A stretch of DNA of 64,000 nt from Methanothermobacter sp. K4 (GCF_022014235.1 NZ_JAKLTD010000002.1:277610-341609); one strand, 5' to 3'. Positions 28,846-41,400 are shown, counted from the stretch's first letter. A program made the numbers and translations. Notes: a model not told the origin generated them from the sequence alone.

Positions 28846-28944
28846 GTGATCACCTTAAAATATGGTCATATGTATCTATTTCTAAAATTTCAGTTTAAAA
28901 AAATTGCTGTTTAAAAGTGTTCATGAACATAATCTGCCGGTGGA

Positions 28945-29250
28945 TTACTGATCCTGGTTCTGGTCCCTGCTGGCCGGCACTGTCCTGTTTGTTCTGTTAT
29001 CAGTATAGAATGTGACCTCTGTTTCATTGGTTGTGTTGTTGGTGACGTTCATTATGTGTTTCCTCAGGATTACTGGCTGGAAACCAGGGTTTCCCATGGT
29101 TTCTATCTTCTCATCGGAGGGAAGGATGTCTGTGGGGAATTCAACTGCAAAGGATGGTTTTATGAAGATACACACTGCGGATGAGAAGCCATACGCAATT
29201 AGAGCTATCATGAGAACTGCAAAGAGCCTTCCCTTTTTTGTTGAGTTCAA
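28945..29250 (-). CDS. small membrane-anchored protein, unknown function
   Basis: About 101 residues with one N-terminal membrane helix (FAVLMIALIAYGFSSAVCIF) and an extracytoplasmic tail with several N-x-T sequons. I placed the start at TTG 29250 behind AGAGGTG; a longer frame to ATG 29277 has no ribosome binding site. It is divergent from amtB1. No family is recognised. Confidence 0.6.
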   Translation of the reverse strand: MNSTKKGRLFAVLMIALIAYGFSSAVCIFIKPSFAVEFPTDILPSDEKIETMGNPGFQPVILRKHIMNVTNNTTNETEVTFYTDNRTNRTVPASRDQNQDQ

Positions 29251-29309
29251 TGAAACACCTCTTACCTTTTTTCTCATTTTTCTGATATTTTAATGTTGGC
29301 ATGGAGGTC

Positions 29310-29338
29310 GGAAAGAGGTTACCGGCATCCTTATATAG
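29310..29338 (+). promoter_or_regulatory. amtB1 promoter with degenerate NrpR-type operator
   Basis: GGAA-agaggt-TACC at 29310-29323 differs by one base from the methanogen nitrogen operator GGAA-N6-TTCC, and is followed by a TATA box ttatatag (29331-29338). Binding by NrpR is inferred from the gene controlled. Confidence 0.5.
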
Positions 29339-29382
29339 TCTTGTTTATTATAATGGATATCAAAAAAGGAGTGTGATAATGA

Positions 29383-30603
29383 ATGTTGAATTCTGGTGAT
29401 ACAGCCTGGATGCTAATATCAACTGCCCTGGTAATTCTGATGACTATACCTGGCGTTGCAATGTTCTATTCAGGTCTTACAAAAAGGGAAAATGTCCTCA
29501 ATACAATTTTTCTATCATTTGTCTCCTTCGGAGTGGTTAGTCTGCTGTGGTTTTTATTTGGCTATGGCCTCATCTTTGGAGGCGACATTTCGGGAATAAT
29601 AGGAACCCAGATCAGCAGCATAAGCCTTACAGCACTTAACTCAGCGTCAGAATATGCTCCCACAATTCCCGGGGGCCTTTTTGCAATTTTCCAGATGACG
29701 TTTGCTGCGATAACAGTTGCGCTGATATCAGGTGCTGTTGTGGAGAGGATCCGTTTTTCATCGTGGATCATCTTCATTCCCCTCTGGTTCACATTCGTTT
29801 ATGTGCCCGTGGCCCACTGGGTATGGGGCGGTGGATTCCTGCAGAACCTCGGTGTCTATGATTTCGCAGGTGGAATAGTGGTGCACCTCACAAGCGGTAT
29901 TGCTGCCCTTGCACTTGCACTGGTCATCGGTCCAAGGCACGACCAGAAACTGATGCCACACCATCTTGGCTACTCTGTGATAGGCACCGGTCTTCTATGG
30001 TTTGGCTGGTTCGGATTCAACGCGGGTTCAGCCCTTTCAGCAGGTAACCTTGCCACAGATGCAATGATTGTGACCAACACCTCTGCTGCCGCAGGGATGC
30101 TTGGATGGATGCTGATGGACAGAATTAAAACAGGCAAACCAACCCTCCTTGGCGCCCTTTCAGGTGCTGTTGCAGGTCTTGCATCAATAACCCCTGCAGC
30201 TGGATTCGTGGATATAGGTGCATCGATTTTAATTGGATTTCTGGCAGCCATGCTCTGTTACCTTGCTGTCTCATGGCTCAAGCCACTCCTAGGCTATGAT
30301 GACGCCCTGGATGTTTTCGGGATTCATGGGGTCTCAGGTGTTATAGGAACAATAGGCGTTGGCCTATTTGCAATACCTGCACTTAACCCCGCCCTCACTG
30401 GTGGTGGTCTCATAACAGGAAGCACCGCACTCCTCACCAGTCAGGTTATCGGTGTTGTTACTGTGATCATATACACCTTCACAGTTACATACATTCTCGC
30501 CAGCCTCCTCAAGAAATGGAGAGGTCTCCGCGTTGAAAGGGAGGATGAGATCCAGGGCCTCGACATAAACCTCCATGAGGAAACCGGTTACAGACTGACA
30601 TAA
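29383..30603 (+). CDS. amtB: ammonium transporter AmtB (copy 1)
   Basis: A 406-residue, 11-helix ammonium channel. The twin pore histidines lie in [10 protein letters not shown] and [19 protein letters not shown] and [12 protein letters not shown] are family hallmarks. The C-terminal tail ([16 protein letters not shown]) binds GlnK. The paired glnK starts 63 bases downstream. A second amtB-glnK pair follows. Expression is expected under ammonium limitation. Confidence 0.95.
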   Translation: MLNSGDTAWMLISTALVILMTIPGVAMFYSGLTKRENVLNTIFLSFVSFGVVSLLWFLFGYGLIFGGDISGIIGTQISSISLTALNSASEYAPTIPGGLFAIFQMTFAAITVALISGAVVERIRFSSWIIFIPLWFTFVYVPVAHWVWGGGFLQNLGVYDFAGGIVVHLTSGIAALALALVIGPRHDQKLMPHHLGYSVIGTGLLWFGWFGFNAGSALSAGNLATDAMIVTNTSAAAGMLGWMLMDRIKTGKPTLLGALSGAVAGLASITPAAGFVDIGASILIGFLAAMLCYLAVSWLKPLLGYDDALDVFGIHGVSGVIGTIGVGLFAIPALNPALTGGGLITGSTALLTSQVIGVVTVIIYTFTVTYILASLLKKWRGLRVEREDEIQGLDINLHEETGYRLT

Positions 30604-30660
30604 TCAGTGATTTAAATATGAACAAGAGAATATACATAAAAGCTTTTCACTTAGAGGTGA

Positions 30661-31005
<345 letters not shown>

Positions 31006-31182
31006 TGAAAAATGTAACAGAAAACCCTCTTTTGAGATGGGAAAAGGGGGAAGGCTGTCCAGTGACCATTCATCCAGGAACTCAGTCCCCCCTGATCTTT
31101 ATTTAATAATTTTGCTGTAAGGTACCTTCCAGCCTGAACTTATTTTAGTTTCAGCCACTTTACCTGAAATTTTAACCGAAAT

Positions 31183-31230
31183 CTTTATATATGAGCATGA
31201 TCTAAGTGATAGTGTCGGAAGTTGATTTCC
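31183..31230 (+). promoter_or_regulatory. amtB2 promoter with NrpR-type operator
   Basis: A BRE/TATA (cgaaatctttatata, 31177-31191) is followed by the perfect palindrome CGGAA-gttgat-TTCCG at 31216-31231, matching GGAA-N6-TTCC, the NrpR operator of methanogens. It lies about 26 bases after the TATA box, over the expected start site, so bound NrpR would block initiation. Confidence 0.78.
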
Positions 31231-31303
31231 GCCTTCCGGTATTGAAGTATAAGATTGTAAAAAAACAGAATAATAACAACAGGTAATATGGAGGATGACT
31301 CTG

Positions 31304-32876
<1,573 letters not shown>

Positions 32877-33020
32877 ATCCTAAACCTCTATTTTTATTTA
32901 TTACCAATCTATCTTCTTAAGTTTAACAATTAAATACTGATTTTTTTGATTCCTCTTAATTAACTATTTAAATATAGGAACACCATATCCATTATCAGTA
33001 AATAATGGAGTTGGGGGTCC

Positions 33021-33545
33021 TTGAAGGGTCAAATAATGCTCATCACACTTATACTGTCATTATTCATTCTCGGATGCGCATCTGCAGACGCTGAGAACAA
33101 TACCACGGCCAACATCACACCGGGAAACCAGCCAATTGTAGAGCCACTTGCAACCGGCGTTCAGATGTCCGTAAACCCCACAAGCATCGACCTTGGAACT
33201 GTTGCGCCAGATGGAATAGAAAGGGAATACTACACAGCAACAAAGGTAACCATAAGAACAACGGGGGGGACTCTGAGGGTCTCTGTAAGAGCGAACAGCG
33301 ACCTTGTAAGCCTGAACAACAGCTCAAACATCATCCCCATTTCAAATCTGGGATACAGCATAAAATATGATGGTCCCTACGGACCCATTATCGTTCCAAA
33401 AAGAAGTTTTACAACTGCCTATTACCAGATATGGACCTACACAGGTCCCGTTAATATAGTGATCCCCATAGATTATTACCTCACTGTACCACTCTACACG
33501 GATCCAGGAACCTACAGGACCACCATCACCTACAGAGCAGTTTAA
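33021..33545 (+). CDS. secreted beta-domain protein, unknown function
   Basis: A 174-residue protein with an N-terminal signal peptide (hydrophobic residues 6-18, then ASADA), followed by an Asn/Thr-rich mature part that looks like one beta-sandwich. NPTSIDLGTVAPDG resembles DUF-type immunoglobulin-like repeats in archaeal surface proteins. The start is TTG 33021. The C-terminus has no anchor, so it may be released or bound to other wall proteins. Confidence 0.62.
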   Translation: MKGQIMLITLILSLFILGCASADAENNTTANITPGNQPIVEPLATGVQMSVNPTSIDLGTVAPDGIEREYYTATKVTIRTTGGTLRVSVRANSDLVSLNNSSNIIPISNLGYSIKYDGPYGPIIVPKRSFTTAYYQIWTYTGPVNIVIPIDYYLTVPLYTDPGTYRTTITYRAV

Positions 33546-33569
33546 TCAAAAAGGGTAAATTAGGGGGAA

Positions 33570-34451
33570 CTACCATCCCCTATCCTGCATCCTACCTTCT
33601 TCAGGGATCTCACTGATTTCAAGTCCCCTCATGGCTGTGCCGAGACCCCTTGAAACCTCCGCTATGACCTCAGGTTCGTCGTAGTGGGCTGTGGCCTCAA
33701 CAATGGCCCTTGCATATCCCTCAGGGTTATCTGACTTGAATATACCTGAACCAACAAACACGCCGTCGGCACCAAGCTGCATCATGAGGGCTGCGTCTGC
33801 CGGTGTTGCAACACCACCCGCCGCGAAGTTAACCACAGGGAGCTTTCCAAGCCTGGCTGTTTCCCTCACAAGTTCAAGTGGAGCCTCAATCTTCCTTGCG
33901 AATTCCCAGAGCTCCTCTTCCTCCTTGTTCTGGATCTCCCTGATCTCACTCATCATTATCCTCATGTGCCTAACTGCCTCAACGATGTTACCAGTTCCAG
34001 GTTCCCCCTTGGTCCTTATCATGGCTGCGTCCTCGTCTATCCTCCTGAGGGCCTCGCCAAGATTTCTTGCACCACATACAAATGGGACGGTGAACTTCTT
34101 CTTGTCTATGTGGAAGCGTTCATCTGCGGGGGTTAGAACCTCACTCTCATCTATCATATCAACCCCTAGGGCCTCGAGGACCTGGGCCTCCACGAAGTGT
34201 CCTATCCTCACCTTGGCCATCACAGGTATGGACACTGCTTCCATTATCTCCTGGACCTTGTTGGGATCAGCCATCCTTGCAACTCCACCAGAGGCCCTTA
34301 TATCCGCGGGTACCTTCTCAAGGGCCATTACAGCGACCGCCCCTGAGTCCTCTGCAATTGCAGCCTGTTCAGCGTTGACAACGTCCATTATAACGCCGCC
34401 CTTGGTCATCTTTGCAAATCCCTTCTTGAGTACTTCTGTACCATGCAGCAT
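33570..34451 (-). CDS. pdxS: pyridoxal 5'-phosphate synthase subunit PdxS
   Basis: A 293-residue TIM-barrel synthase that makes PLP from ribose-5-phosphate, glyceraldehyde-3-phosphate and ammonia supplied by PdxT. Lysines and phosphate site motifs are visible: [31 protein letters not shown] segment, [30 protein letters not shown]. Start ATG 34451 follows AGGAGGAG. No pdxT is in the window. Confidence 0.95.
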   Translation of the reverse strand: MLHGTEVLKKGFAKMTKGGVIMDVVNAEQAAIAEDSGAVAVMALEKVPADIRASGGVARMADPNKVQEIMEAVSIPVMAKVRIGHFVEAQVLEALGVDMIDESEVLTPADERFHIDKKKFTVPFVCGARNLGEALRRIDEDAAMIRTKGEPGTGNIVEAVRHMRIMMSEIREIQNKEEEELWEFARKIEAPLELVRETARLGKLPVVNFAAGGVATPADAALMMQLGADGVFVGSGIFKSDNPEGYARAIVEATAHYDEPEVIAEVSRGLGTAMRGLEISEIPEEGRMQDRGW

Positions 34452-34547
34452 GATCAATCTCCTCCTGTTAGAATAAACAGCATATTTATATCTGAAAACC
34501 AACTGTTAAATATCTTGTCCGGCTTGCCGCTCCCAGAAAATATTTAA

Positions 34548-34589
34548 GATGATGAATCATAACATAAGCAGAGGATGATGAATCATAAC
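34548..34589. promoter_or_regulatory. 26-bp direct repeat of a small dyad between divergent genes
   Basis: GATGATGAATCATAAC occurs exactly at 34548-34563 and 34574-34589. Each copy holds the dyad ATGAT-GA-ATCAT. The pair lies between pdxS (minus) and the small membrane gene (plus), a likely operator position. Regulator unknown. Confidence 0.4.
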
Positions 34590-34607
34590 TAACCCAGCAG
34601 GTTTTTC

Positions 34608-34811
34608 GTGATAAAAATGGTGGCAGGAACATTCACAGGGTCTGTGATCTACTCACATGCTGTACCCGCACTTCTTGGATTTACAGGACTGATACTCATA
34701 TGTAACGGTATGATGGACGATAAGAGGGACCAGGTGCTTGCAGGTCTCGGTTTATTCTTTGCAGCGGGGCTTCTTCCTTTCATCATACTGCCCCTGATTC
34801 TCGGTATCTGA
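34608..34811 (+). CDS. small two-helix membrane protein
   Basis: A 67-residue protein with two hydrophobic helices (about residues 8-34 and 46-66) around a charged MMDDKRDQ turn. Start is GTG 34608, or ATG 34617 three codons later; the ribosome binding site is weak. Divergent from pdxS and convergent with the PfkB gene. Function unknown. Confidence 0.55.
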   Translation: MIKMVAGTFTGSVIYSHAVPALLGFTGLILICNGMMDDKRDQVLAGLGLFFAAGLLPFIILPLILGI

Positions 34812-34835
34812 ACCCATATAATCTGGCTCTTAACC

Positions 34836-35660
34836 CTAAATTTCCCCCTCAAGCTTTTTTGTGGCCATGAGAGATGCGAATTTTCCGGCGCCCTCAGGAC
34901 CATAAATCCTCCTCATATGGACATAGGCAGCCATGTATGTATCCCCCAGCCCGGTTGGGTCAAGTTCCCTCTCTGCAGTGACTGCCAATATTCTTATGAG
35001 GGATCCTTTATGGGATATCATGGAGCCCCGGGGTCCACAGGTTACTATGACCTCACCGCAGTGTTCACTGAGTATTTCAAGAGCCCCCCTGATGTCATCA
35101 GAAACCGTTCGAAGTTCGTTGATGTCAAGAAAAACTCCACTCCCCGCCTCCAGGACGCGCGGGATTTCATTCCTGAATTTCAGCCTGACAACCCCCCCAG
35201 CAGGGTATCTCAGGTAGCCCTGAAGTCCAGTGTAGAGCCTGTGCCTTTTTCCCAGAAACTCCAGCGTCTCCACGGGTATGTCCGAGGGCAGAAGAGGCCC
35301 TGCAAGGATGGCGGTCCACTCCTCCATTGCAATGGTTTCAATATCCTCAATTTCAATGGGGTTACTGGCAAAATTGGACCTCTGGACCCTCCTCGAGGTA
35401 TCCCCGTTATCATAGATATTCTCAAATTCAACAGTGGAGTCCCTGTACAGTGGTATTATGCTTGTCCTGGATGGGAATTCACTGAGAAGGTGCCTGTCAG
35501 CCTCTGAAAGGGTTACAACTGCCGTGTGGTCAACCCCAAGGTGTGAGAGTAGCCTGGAGTAGTAGTAAACTGCTCCACCCACCCTGGACTCTGTCGAGTT
35601 CCCCCTCACTATCAGGTCCCTGCTGAGAGGTCCAATGAGGAGGTACCTTTCTGTGTTCAC
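34836..35660 (-). CDS. PfkB-family carbohydrate/nucleoside kinase
   Basis: A 274-residue ribokinase-fold protein. RVGGAVYYYSRLLSHLG at the N-terminus is the PfkB substrate region, and ELDPTGLGDTYMAAYVH the second signature with the catalytic Asp in DPTGLGD. It starts at GTG 35660, overlapping the HisA-like stop (GTGA). The tight overlap suggests both act in one pathway. The substrate is unknown. Confidence 0.83.
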   Translation of the reverse strand: MNTERYLLIGPLSRDLIVRGNSTESRVGGAVYYYSRLLSHLGVDHTAVVTLSEADRHLLSEFPSRTSIIPLYRDSTVEFENIYDNGDTSRRVQRSNFASNPIEIEDIETIAMEEWTAILAGPLLPSDIPVETLEFLGKRHRLYTGLQGYLRYPAGGVVRLKFRNEIPRVLEAGSGVFLDINELRTVSDDIRGALEILSEHCGEVIVTCGPRGSMISHKGSLIRILAVTAERELDPTGLGDTYMAAYVHMRRIYGPEGAGKFASLMATKKLEGEI

Positions 35661-36340
35661 CCGGGCCTCACCATCCCCTCATGGAGAGCCCTCCCTACAA
35701 GAACCTTCCTCACACCCATTGCCTCAAGTTCAGGTATCTCATTGGGTAGAACACCACCACCTGGTATCACCCTCCTGATTACTGGCCTGAAGAGTTCAAG
35801 GAGTTCCCTGTTGAACCCCGAGGATGTGCCAACCGCCCCCAGATCAAGGAGTATGACTTCAGATTCATAGCCAAGGAGAAGGTCCCTGAATTCTTCAAGT
35901 TCAAGTTCAATGTTTTCTGAGTGGAGTTTCATATCCTTAACATCCACGCTTACAACGGTCCTCTCGGGAGGGTAGGTTTTAAGGATGTATTCAAGTTCCT
36001 CTGTATTCTCAAGGGTCTCTGTTGCGGCAACAACCCGTGATGCAAACTGTAGCATGAATCTGAATGTCTCCCTGTCCCTGACCCCTGCGTCGAGGGTGAC
36101 CGGCAGCACATGGTTAATCCTTCCTATGATATCAAGACTGGACCCTGTGCCCTCAATGGCATCAAGGTCGGCTATGTAAATTGACCGTGCCCCTGCTGCC
36201 CTGAGGGATAGTGCTATGTTCACAGGGTCAGGGGATGATGAGAAAACCGTCTCGAGGGGTCTGTAATTTTCACGTTCACCTGATTTGCCGGCTACAGCTA
36301 TACCACCCCTGAGATCAATAACAGGTATGACTTCAATCAT
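35657..36340 (-). CDS. HisA-like TIM-barrel protein
   Basis: A 227-residue (beta/alpha)8 protein related to HisA/HisF: VIPVIDLRGGIAVAGKSGE at the start, IYIADLDAIEG in the middle, and PGGGVLPNEIPELEAMG at the end. The first Asp is conserved, but it is diverged from true HisA. It is co-expressed with a PfkB kinase, so a histidine-unrelated role, perhaps in cofactor synthesis, is more likely. Start ATG 36340 follows AGAGGT. Confidence 0.78.
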   Translation of the reverse strand: MIEVIPVIDLRGGIAVAGKSGERENYRPLETVFSSSPDPVNIALSLRAAGARSIYIADLDAIEGTGSSLDIIGRINHVLPVTLDAGVRDRETFRFMLQFASRVVAATETLENTEELEYILKTYPPERTVVSVDVKDMKLHSENIELELEEFRDLLLGYESEVILLDLGAVGTSSGFNRELLELFRPVIRRVIPGGGVLPNEIPELEAMGVRKVLVGRALHEGMVRPG

Positions 36341-36407
36341 ATGGATACCTCTAAGAAGAAGTGGAATACCAGAACTCACTTTGGGTTTTAAATATTTAAA
36401 GTTTTCA

Positions 36408-36499
36408 GAGAAAATGGGAATGGTAAGCTACTGAACTCGTATAGGGATATTGAGGTGGGGTCGCGGGGGGGAGAAAATGGGAATGGTAAGCAACTGAAC
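36408..36499. repeat. 29-bp direct repeat, two copies
   Basis: The segment gagaaaatgggaatggtaag continuing to ctgaac occurs at 36408-36436 and 36471-36499, with one mismatch (period 63). A weaker third likeness runs into the DUF2149 stop region (about 36528-36558). It lies in the 204-base gap between DUF2149 and the HisA-like gene. No gene is seen in this gap. Confidence 0.6.
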
Positions 36500-36544
36500 C
36501 ATACCATTTGAAGTTTTCAGGAAACTAAAAATGGAATGGATAAG

Positions 36545-36883
36545 CTATCCCTGAACCATTATCAGCTTGCCCGTCTTGGGGTCCCTGTAAACGGTTCCCA
36601 TCTCAACGTATCCCTGGCCAGACCCTGAACTGGTCTCTGGAGTGTTGTTGAGCTCCTGGCCCTTCTGGACTTCAACTGCCCTTTTCATTGCCTCCATGGT
36701 TTCCTGACGCTCCTGTGGGGTCATGTCTGCAAATACGACGTTCTGCATGTTCCAGGAGAGTACAAGAAATATAAGGAAACCAACGGACAGTACCAGCATG
36801 GCATCAACCAGGTTTGCGCTTCCAGCCATCGGGTCCTCTTCATTTTGATCCGACAGGAGCCTTCGCCGGCGTCTGAGCGGCAT
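36545..36883 (-). CDS. DUF2149 protein, ExbD-like motor partner (HmuV-like)
   Basis: A 112-residue protein: a basic cytoplasmic N-terminus (RRRRRLL), one membrane helix (about residues 24-44) that begins with NLVDAMLVL, and an extracytoplasmic tail. The Asp at the helix start parallels the proton-binding Asp of ExbD. It overlaps the ExbB-like gene by 44 bases, a strong sign of a stoichiometric partner. In Bacteroidetes the equivalent is HmuV. Last gene of the chelatase cluster. Confidence 0.82.
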   Translation of the reverse strand: MPLRRRRRLLSDQNEEDPMAGSANLVDAMLVLSVGFLIFLVLSWNMQNVVFADMTPQERQETMEAMKRAVEVQKGQELNNTPETSSGSGQGYVEMGTVYRDPKTGKLIMVQG

Positions 36884-37520
36884 TATCCATCACCTCCAGC
36901 ACTGCCTCGGCCATGGTCTCGAGATTTGAGAGGTACTCCTCATACCATCTGCGCCTGACCTTTGAGATTATGTAGGCTATACCCCCTGATGCAAGGCCCA
37001 CGACTGTTGTGTCAAAGGCTATGATGATGGCCTGTGCCAGTGTATTTATATCCCCTGCGCCGAGGGCTGCAAGGCCAGGGCCCATGGGTATGAGTGTCCC
37101 CATAAGTCCCAGGGTTGGGCCGAGCCTTGTCACGATATCCGTCTTCTCGAGGCTCTTTGCAGCCCTGAGTTCCTCGTTCTCTATGAGTTTCCTTGCGAGG
37201 GCCTCCCTTGATTTGGGTCCTAGCTCTGAGGTCTCCGCAATATTTATAAGGACCTCCTTCTGGCTCTGGGGTATCTCCATTGAATTTACAACCTCAATTA
37301 TCCTCTCAGGGGTGCCTGGATTGGAAATTGACTTTATGGCTGATTCCAGCTCCTTCATATCAGTCCTTATCCTTCCAGAGTACTCTGATATTAGCCCGCC
37401 AAGGGTTATTATTGCATAGACCATGAATAACAGGAGCCCCGCTATAACAGGTATGAGGAGACTCTGGGAGACAACGTGTAGTGCGCCGCTCAGTATTTCA
37501 CTGCCGGGTACTGCAACCAT
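36840..37520 (-). CDS. MotA/TolQ/ExbB-family proton channel (HmuU-like)
   Basis: A 226-residue protein with three membrane helices (about 13-35, 125-147, 157-180) and a cytoplasmic helical loop between the first two. The [20 protein letters not shown] and [15 protein letters not shown] segments are the TolQ/ExbB core. With DUF2149 it should form an ion-driven motor. No TonB or receptor exists here, and the cell has no outer membrane, so it must drive a surface-exposed partner, most likely the CobN-like protein. Confidence 0.87.
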   Translation of the reverse strand: MVAVPGSEILSGALHVVSQSLLIPVIAGLLLFMVYAIITLGGLISEYSGRIRTDMKELESAIKSISNPGTPERIIEVVNSMEIPQSQKEVLINIAETSELGPKSREALARKLIENEELRAAKSLEKTDIVTRLGPTLGLMGTLIPMGPGLAALGAGDINTLAQAIIIAFDTTVVGLASGGIAYIISKVRRRWYEEYLSNLETMAEAVLEVMDNAAQTPAKAPVGSK

Positions 37521-37536
37521 ATCATATCACCTCTCC

Positions 37537-38247
37537 TTATTCTATGAAAGTGCTTTTTCTCTTGTTAAGGTAAATTCCAAGTCCCATGAGCGCCAGTGTC
37601 CCCAGCACAACATATAATATTGTGTTTATGCCTGGAACCGTCAGTGGCGTCATCTTCATGCTCATGGCGCTGTTCACATTTGGAAGCACAATGGCAGCTG
37701 TCAGGAAGTAGAGACCGGCAAAGAGCATGAAGTTGCCCAGCAGAACAGGGTAGGGTTTATTGATTGCCGATGCGACTCCATTGGCGAAGACATAGAAGAA
37801 CGCTATGAAGGCTGCGAGAATTATCCCAGAATATTTGCCGAGTGTGACTGCTGATACACCGATTATGGGTGATACAAGTATTATGCTGACGATCACCGCC
37901 CCGAAGCAGCAGGGGCAGGGTGCCACCATTGCAACACACGCAGTCTTTGCTGTATCCCTCCTGTGTTCCTTCCACTCCCGGAGGGTGTGTACACCTGCAA
38001 ATATCAGAACAGATGCCATTATGATTGTTATTAGTGAACTGTAGGTGTTGAAGAAGCCCTGAACCGAGTTCATGTAGGCGTTTGCAAGGGCTGCGAGGCC
38101 ATATATACCAAGACCGTAACCTGCCGTTATCAGGGCAGCCATCTTCCTTGATAGCCCTGCAAAACCCATTGCCAGTCCAATTTTCACTCCGAATATCAGT
38201 AAAACCGATAGGATTCCAGCCTGCCACAGTAGGTTTGCCATGTCCAT
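37537..38247 (-). CDS. DUF2162 membrane protein, putative transporter (HmuT-like)
   Basis: A 236-residue protein with six or seven membrane helices. A VAPCPCCFGAV motif, which could bind metal or do thiol chemistry, starts the fourth. Start ATG 38247 follows AAGGTG; the GTG at 38256 is less well placed. It is the only candidate permease of the cluster and lies 17 bases before the ExbB-like gene, so it may move the released metal or ligand across the membrane. Substrate is inferred. Confidence 0.8.
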   Translation of the reverse strand: MDMANLLWQAGILSVLLIFGVKIGLAMGFAGLSRKMAALITAGYGLGIYGLAALANAYMNSVQGFFNTYSSLITIIMASVLIFAGVHTLREWKEHRRDTAKTACVAMVAPCPCCFGAVIVSIILVSPIIGVSAVTLGKYSGIILAAFIAFFYVFANGVASAINKPYPVLLGNFMLFAGLYFLTAAIVLPNVNSAMSMKMTPLTVPGINTILYVVLGTLALMGLGIYLNKRKSTFIE

Positions 38248-38282
38248 GTTCCACACCTTCTCTTTTCAACTTTATAATAATT

Positions 38283-38375
38283 ACTATATAAATTAAATTA
38301 TTACTATTTCGCAGGATTAAAGCAGTATTTTAATACCACATTTCTTATTACTATTAGGCGAGGGTGAGTAATAAG
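38283..38375 (-). promoter_or_regulatory. promoter region of the DUF2162-ExbB-DUF2149 genes with a palindromic operator
   Basis: On the minus strand a TATA-like tttatatag lies at 38283-38291. Further upstream is CTTATTACT-N14-AGTAATAAG (38344-38375), two exact nine-base arms. A third half-site TTATTACT is at 38298-38305. Two half-sites with a long spacer are typical of ribbon-helix-helix metal regulators such as NikR, but the binder is unknown. Confidence 0.55.
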
Positions 38376-38449
38376 TCATTCAAACAATTTTTATTAGAAT
38401 TAAAGTAAATCTGATATTTAATGTTTTCTAAAAATAAATTATGGTGGGC

Positions 38450-41400
38450 CTACCTCCTTCCAGGTCCAAGGAAGTAGCCCACACCCACAAGTATCAGTAT
38501 GGCCGCTATACCCGCAACTCCATATAACGGGAACTCTGTTCTCTGATTGACCACTGAAGGAGTCTCTTTCACCTCATAGGATTTCTGCTGACCAGCCTCT
38601 TCACCGGCTGAATCCTGTGAAGATGCTGAAACAGCTGCCTGGGAAGTCGCAGAGGTTCTTCCAGACGAACCATCAGTGGAGGTTCTTCCAGCAGATCCGC
38701 CGCCTGTAGCTGAAGGGCCTGAAGGACCCGTTGTGGGCCCTGTGGATGGATTCTCACCTGGATTCACATCACCGGATGGTTCAGGTGCAAATACAGATGC
38801 CCCTGTTGCCGCATAGAGCGCTGCAGTGAATTTCTTCCTGACATCAGAGGACATGTACTGGCTGAGCCACTTCATCAGTTCCCTGTCACCGCAGACCGAT
38901 CCTGAACATGAAACACCATTCTCGGCAACGTAACTTCCAAGGCACTCTGCAATGAATGCAAGCTGCTCACTCCTGGCATTCCACTGGCCCCTGTTTGCCA
39001 TCTCTGCAAAGTGTGCCAGTATGTCCATGGCAGCGTAGGGATTCCTTGAATAGGCTGTCCTCAGTCCAAGATTGTATTTATCTGCAACCACCGCGTCATA
39101 GTACTCATCCCAGAAACCACTGTCAAGGAGTTCAGGCACCGTGTATTCCCATCCTACCAGGTGGGATGTGTACTTGGCTATGGTCCTTGGACCCTGATAC
39201 CCCTCATTCATGATTGCCCTGATCCACTCGGGATTCAGGTACCTTGTCCTGTACTCGATGGCTATGAACTGCTTGAGTGACATGACCCGTGGGTTTCCAG
39301 GGTTTGCATATCTCAGTACATAGAGTTCCGGGGCCCTTCCATTGTTCATCATCTCGATGGCCATTGAGAGGCCGCCGAAGTAATCGAAGTAGTCGTCGTT
39401 ATCAACAACCCCATAAAGGTTGGTGTTTCTGCTGTGATAGGCAGTCTGAATACCCCTGAGGAGTTCCTTGAAGGTTTCAGGCATTGAAACGCCCCATGAA
39501 CGTTCACTGTATGCATGGCTCATCCTGTTGAAGTAGATGTCTGCAAGTTCGCTTCTGTTATTCCAGGTCCATGATACCTCTGTACCCTTACTGACACCTG
39601 CACCGTAATCACCCACAGGAGGTGCGAAGATCCTTGTGATGGCGATTTCACCTGCATCCGTGGCGTTAAGACCCGCCTGCATGTACCTGAGGGTATCGTT
39701 GATCCAGTGGAGTGCAATGTAATTGGTGCGCAGAGGCTCGCTGCCCCTGAAGTTTGTATACTTGGCATCAACAAGTGTCTGCAGCACATGGTCAAGGGAT
39801 GTTTTAACTGACGGATAAGCTGCGACGATCTCACTGTAGGAAGCGGCAAGGGCAACCCTGTATGCCCTGTCCATGTTGATTAGGAGTCTCGGGAAGAGGT
39901 CCCTGAAGAGTCCGCTTGTTGTTACAATCGGATCCACCCTGGGCCTTTCTGTGAAGTTTGAAAGTCCAGATGCGGATCTTACTGCATTGAGGTCTGCAAG
40001 TAGCTGTGAGAGTGGTGTCACCTTCAGGTTCGAAGCTGACCCTGTGGATGACCATGTTGGCTCCACACCCATCAGCCTCAGGACAAATGAGACCATGGTA
40101 CCATCGTCACGCACCGTCTCAACACACCAGACAACCGCAGCCACCTTCTCCGGGATCCTGTCAAACTGTGCAAGTGCCATGTCAGCCAGGCGTTTACCCA
40201 GATTCCATGCTGTTTTTGTTGGCATCAGGTTCTCTGATACCGCATAGAAGTTGCTGCCTGTTGGAAGCGCTGAGGGGTTCCTTACAGGGTCATTTCCTGG
40301 TCTTGGTGTTATAAATCCACCGTTCAGTGCATCGAGAAGTGAGTTCATCTCTGAACTGAAGCTCTGTTTTATCAGTGCGGCGTACTCAAGTGCCCTGTTG
40401 AGAAGCTCAATTACCTGTGAGTTGTTTGTGAGGTTCGCGGGTGGTGTGCCACCCATGACCTGCAGTATCCAGTTTATTGTGATGTTGTTGAGCTCCTCTG
40501 CCTGCAGTGCCGTGAGGTTGTCAAAGTTCCATCCCCTTAGAGATGCTATGAGTCTCTGAAGTGAGGGACTTGATGGTCCGCCATCAGAGGATACCATTGC
40601 AGCTGCAAGGAGGGCTATCTCCCCATCGGTCCACCTTAACCCGAAGGTATGAAGACCCACAGGCATGAGTGTCTGCTGGAGCACCACAAGGTAATCTTCA
40701 ACCCTTTCAATGTCCTCTGCAGTGAAGTTATCTGGACTGATGCCAATCTCTGCTGCTATGTTTAGCTTCATGACCATGTTCCTTATTGAATTGAAGTACT
40801 CCTGTTTGAGGGGGCTTGCGTCAGGTGTTTTTGTATAATCGTCGATGAGGGCTCTGAGTTCTGAGAGGTCCCCATAGAGCTGTGTAGTCTTCAATGGTGG
40901 TGTGAGGTGGTCCACTATGACTGCATATCCCCTCCTCTTGGACTGTATGCCCTCACCAACACCATCCATGATGTAGATGTAGACCGATGGCTTTGTACCG
41001 GCACATATCTGTGAGAAGTCGAAGTTACTGAGGGCGACCTGCTTTCTTGGAAGCCACTCGTATGTTGCATGTCTCCCTATGTGAACCTGTGCATCTGCAT
41101 TGAATACCGTGTTAACCCATGCATACCATGCAAGGTACTGGTGTGGTGGAGCCACAACCGTACTGTGGTAGAGTTTATTAACGTCTGCCTCCCATCCCCT
41201 CTGGGGTTCGGGACCAATGAAAACGTTGCCAAACATTATTCCAGGTATGACGATGTATTTTCTCCCGTTTCTCTCCACTGTCATAACATTACCTGGTGGG
41301 GCGCCCCACCCATTGAATCCGGGGACTGCCAGGGACTGGAATTCATTTTTGAAGTTATAGAACATGTTCCACGGCGCATCTGTGCTCTGACCTGTCCTTG

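Noticed and set aside
33691..34476. 261-codon open frame opposite pdxS
   Set aside because: Perfectly antisense to a clear pdxS gene, Ser/Thr/Pro-rich as expected for a shadow frame, without a ribosome binding site.
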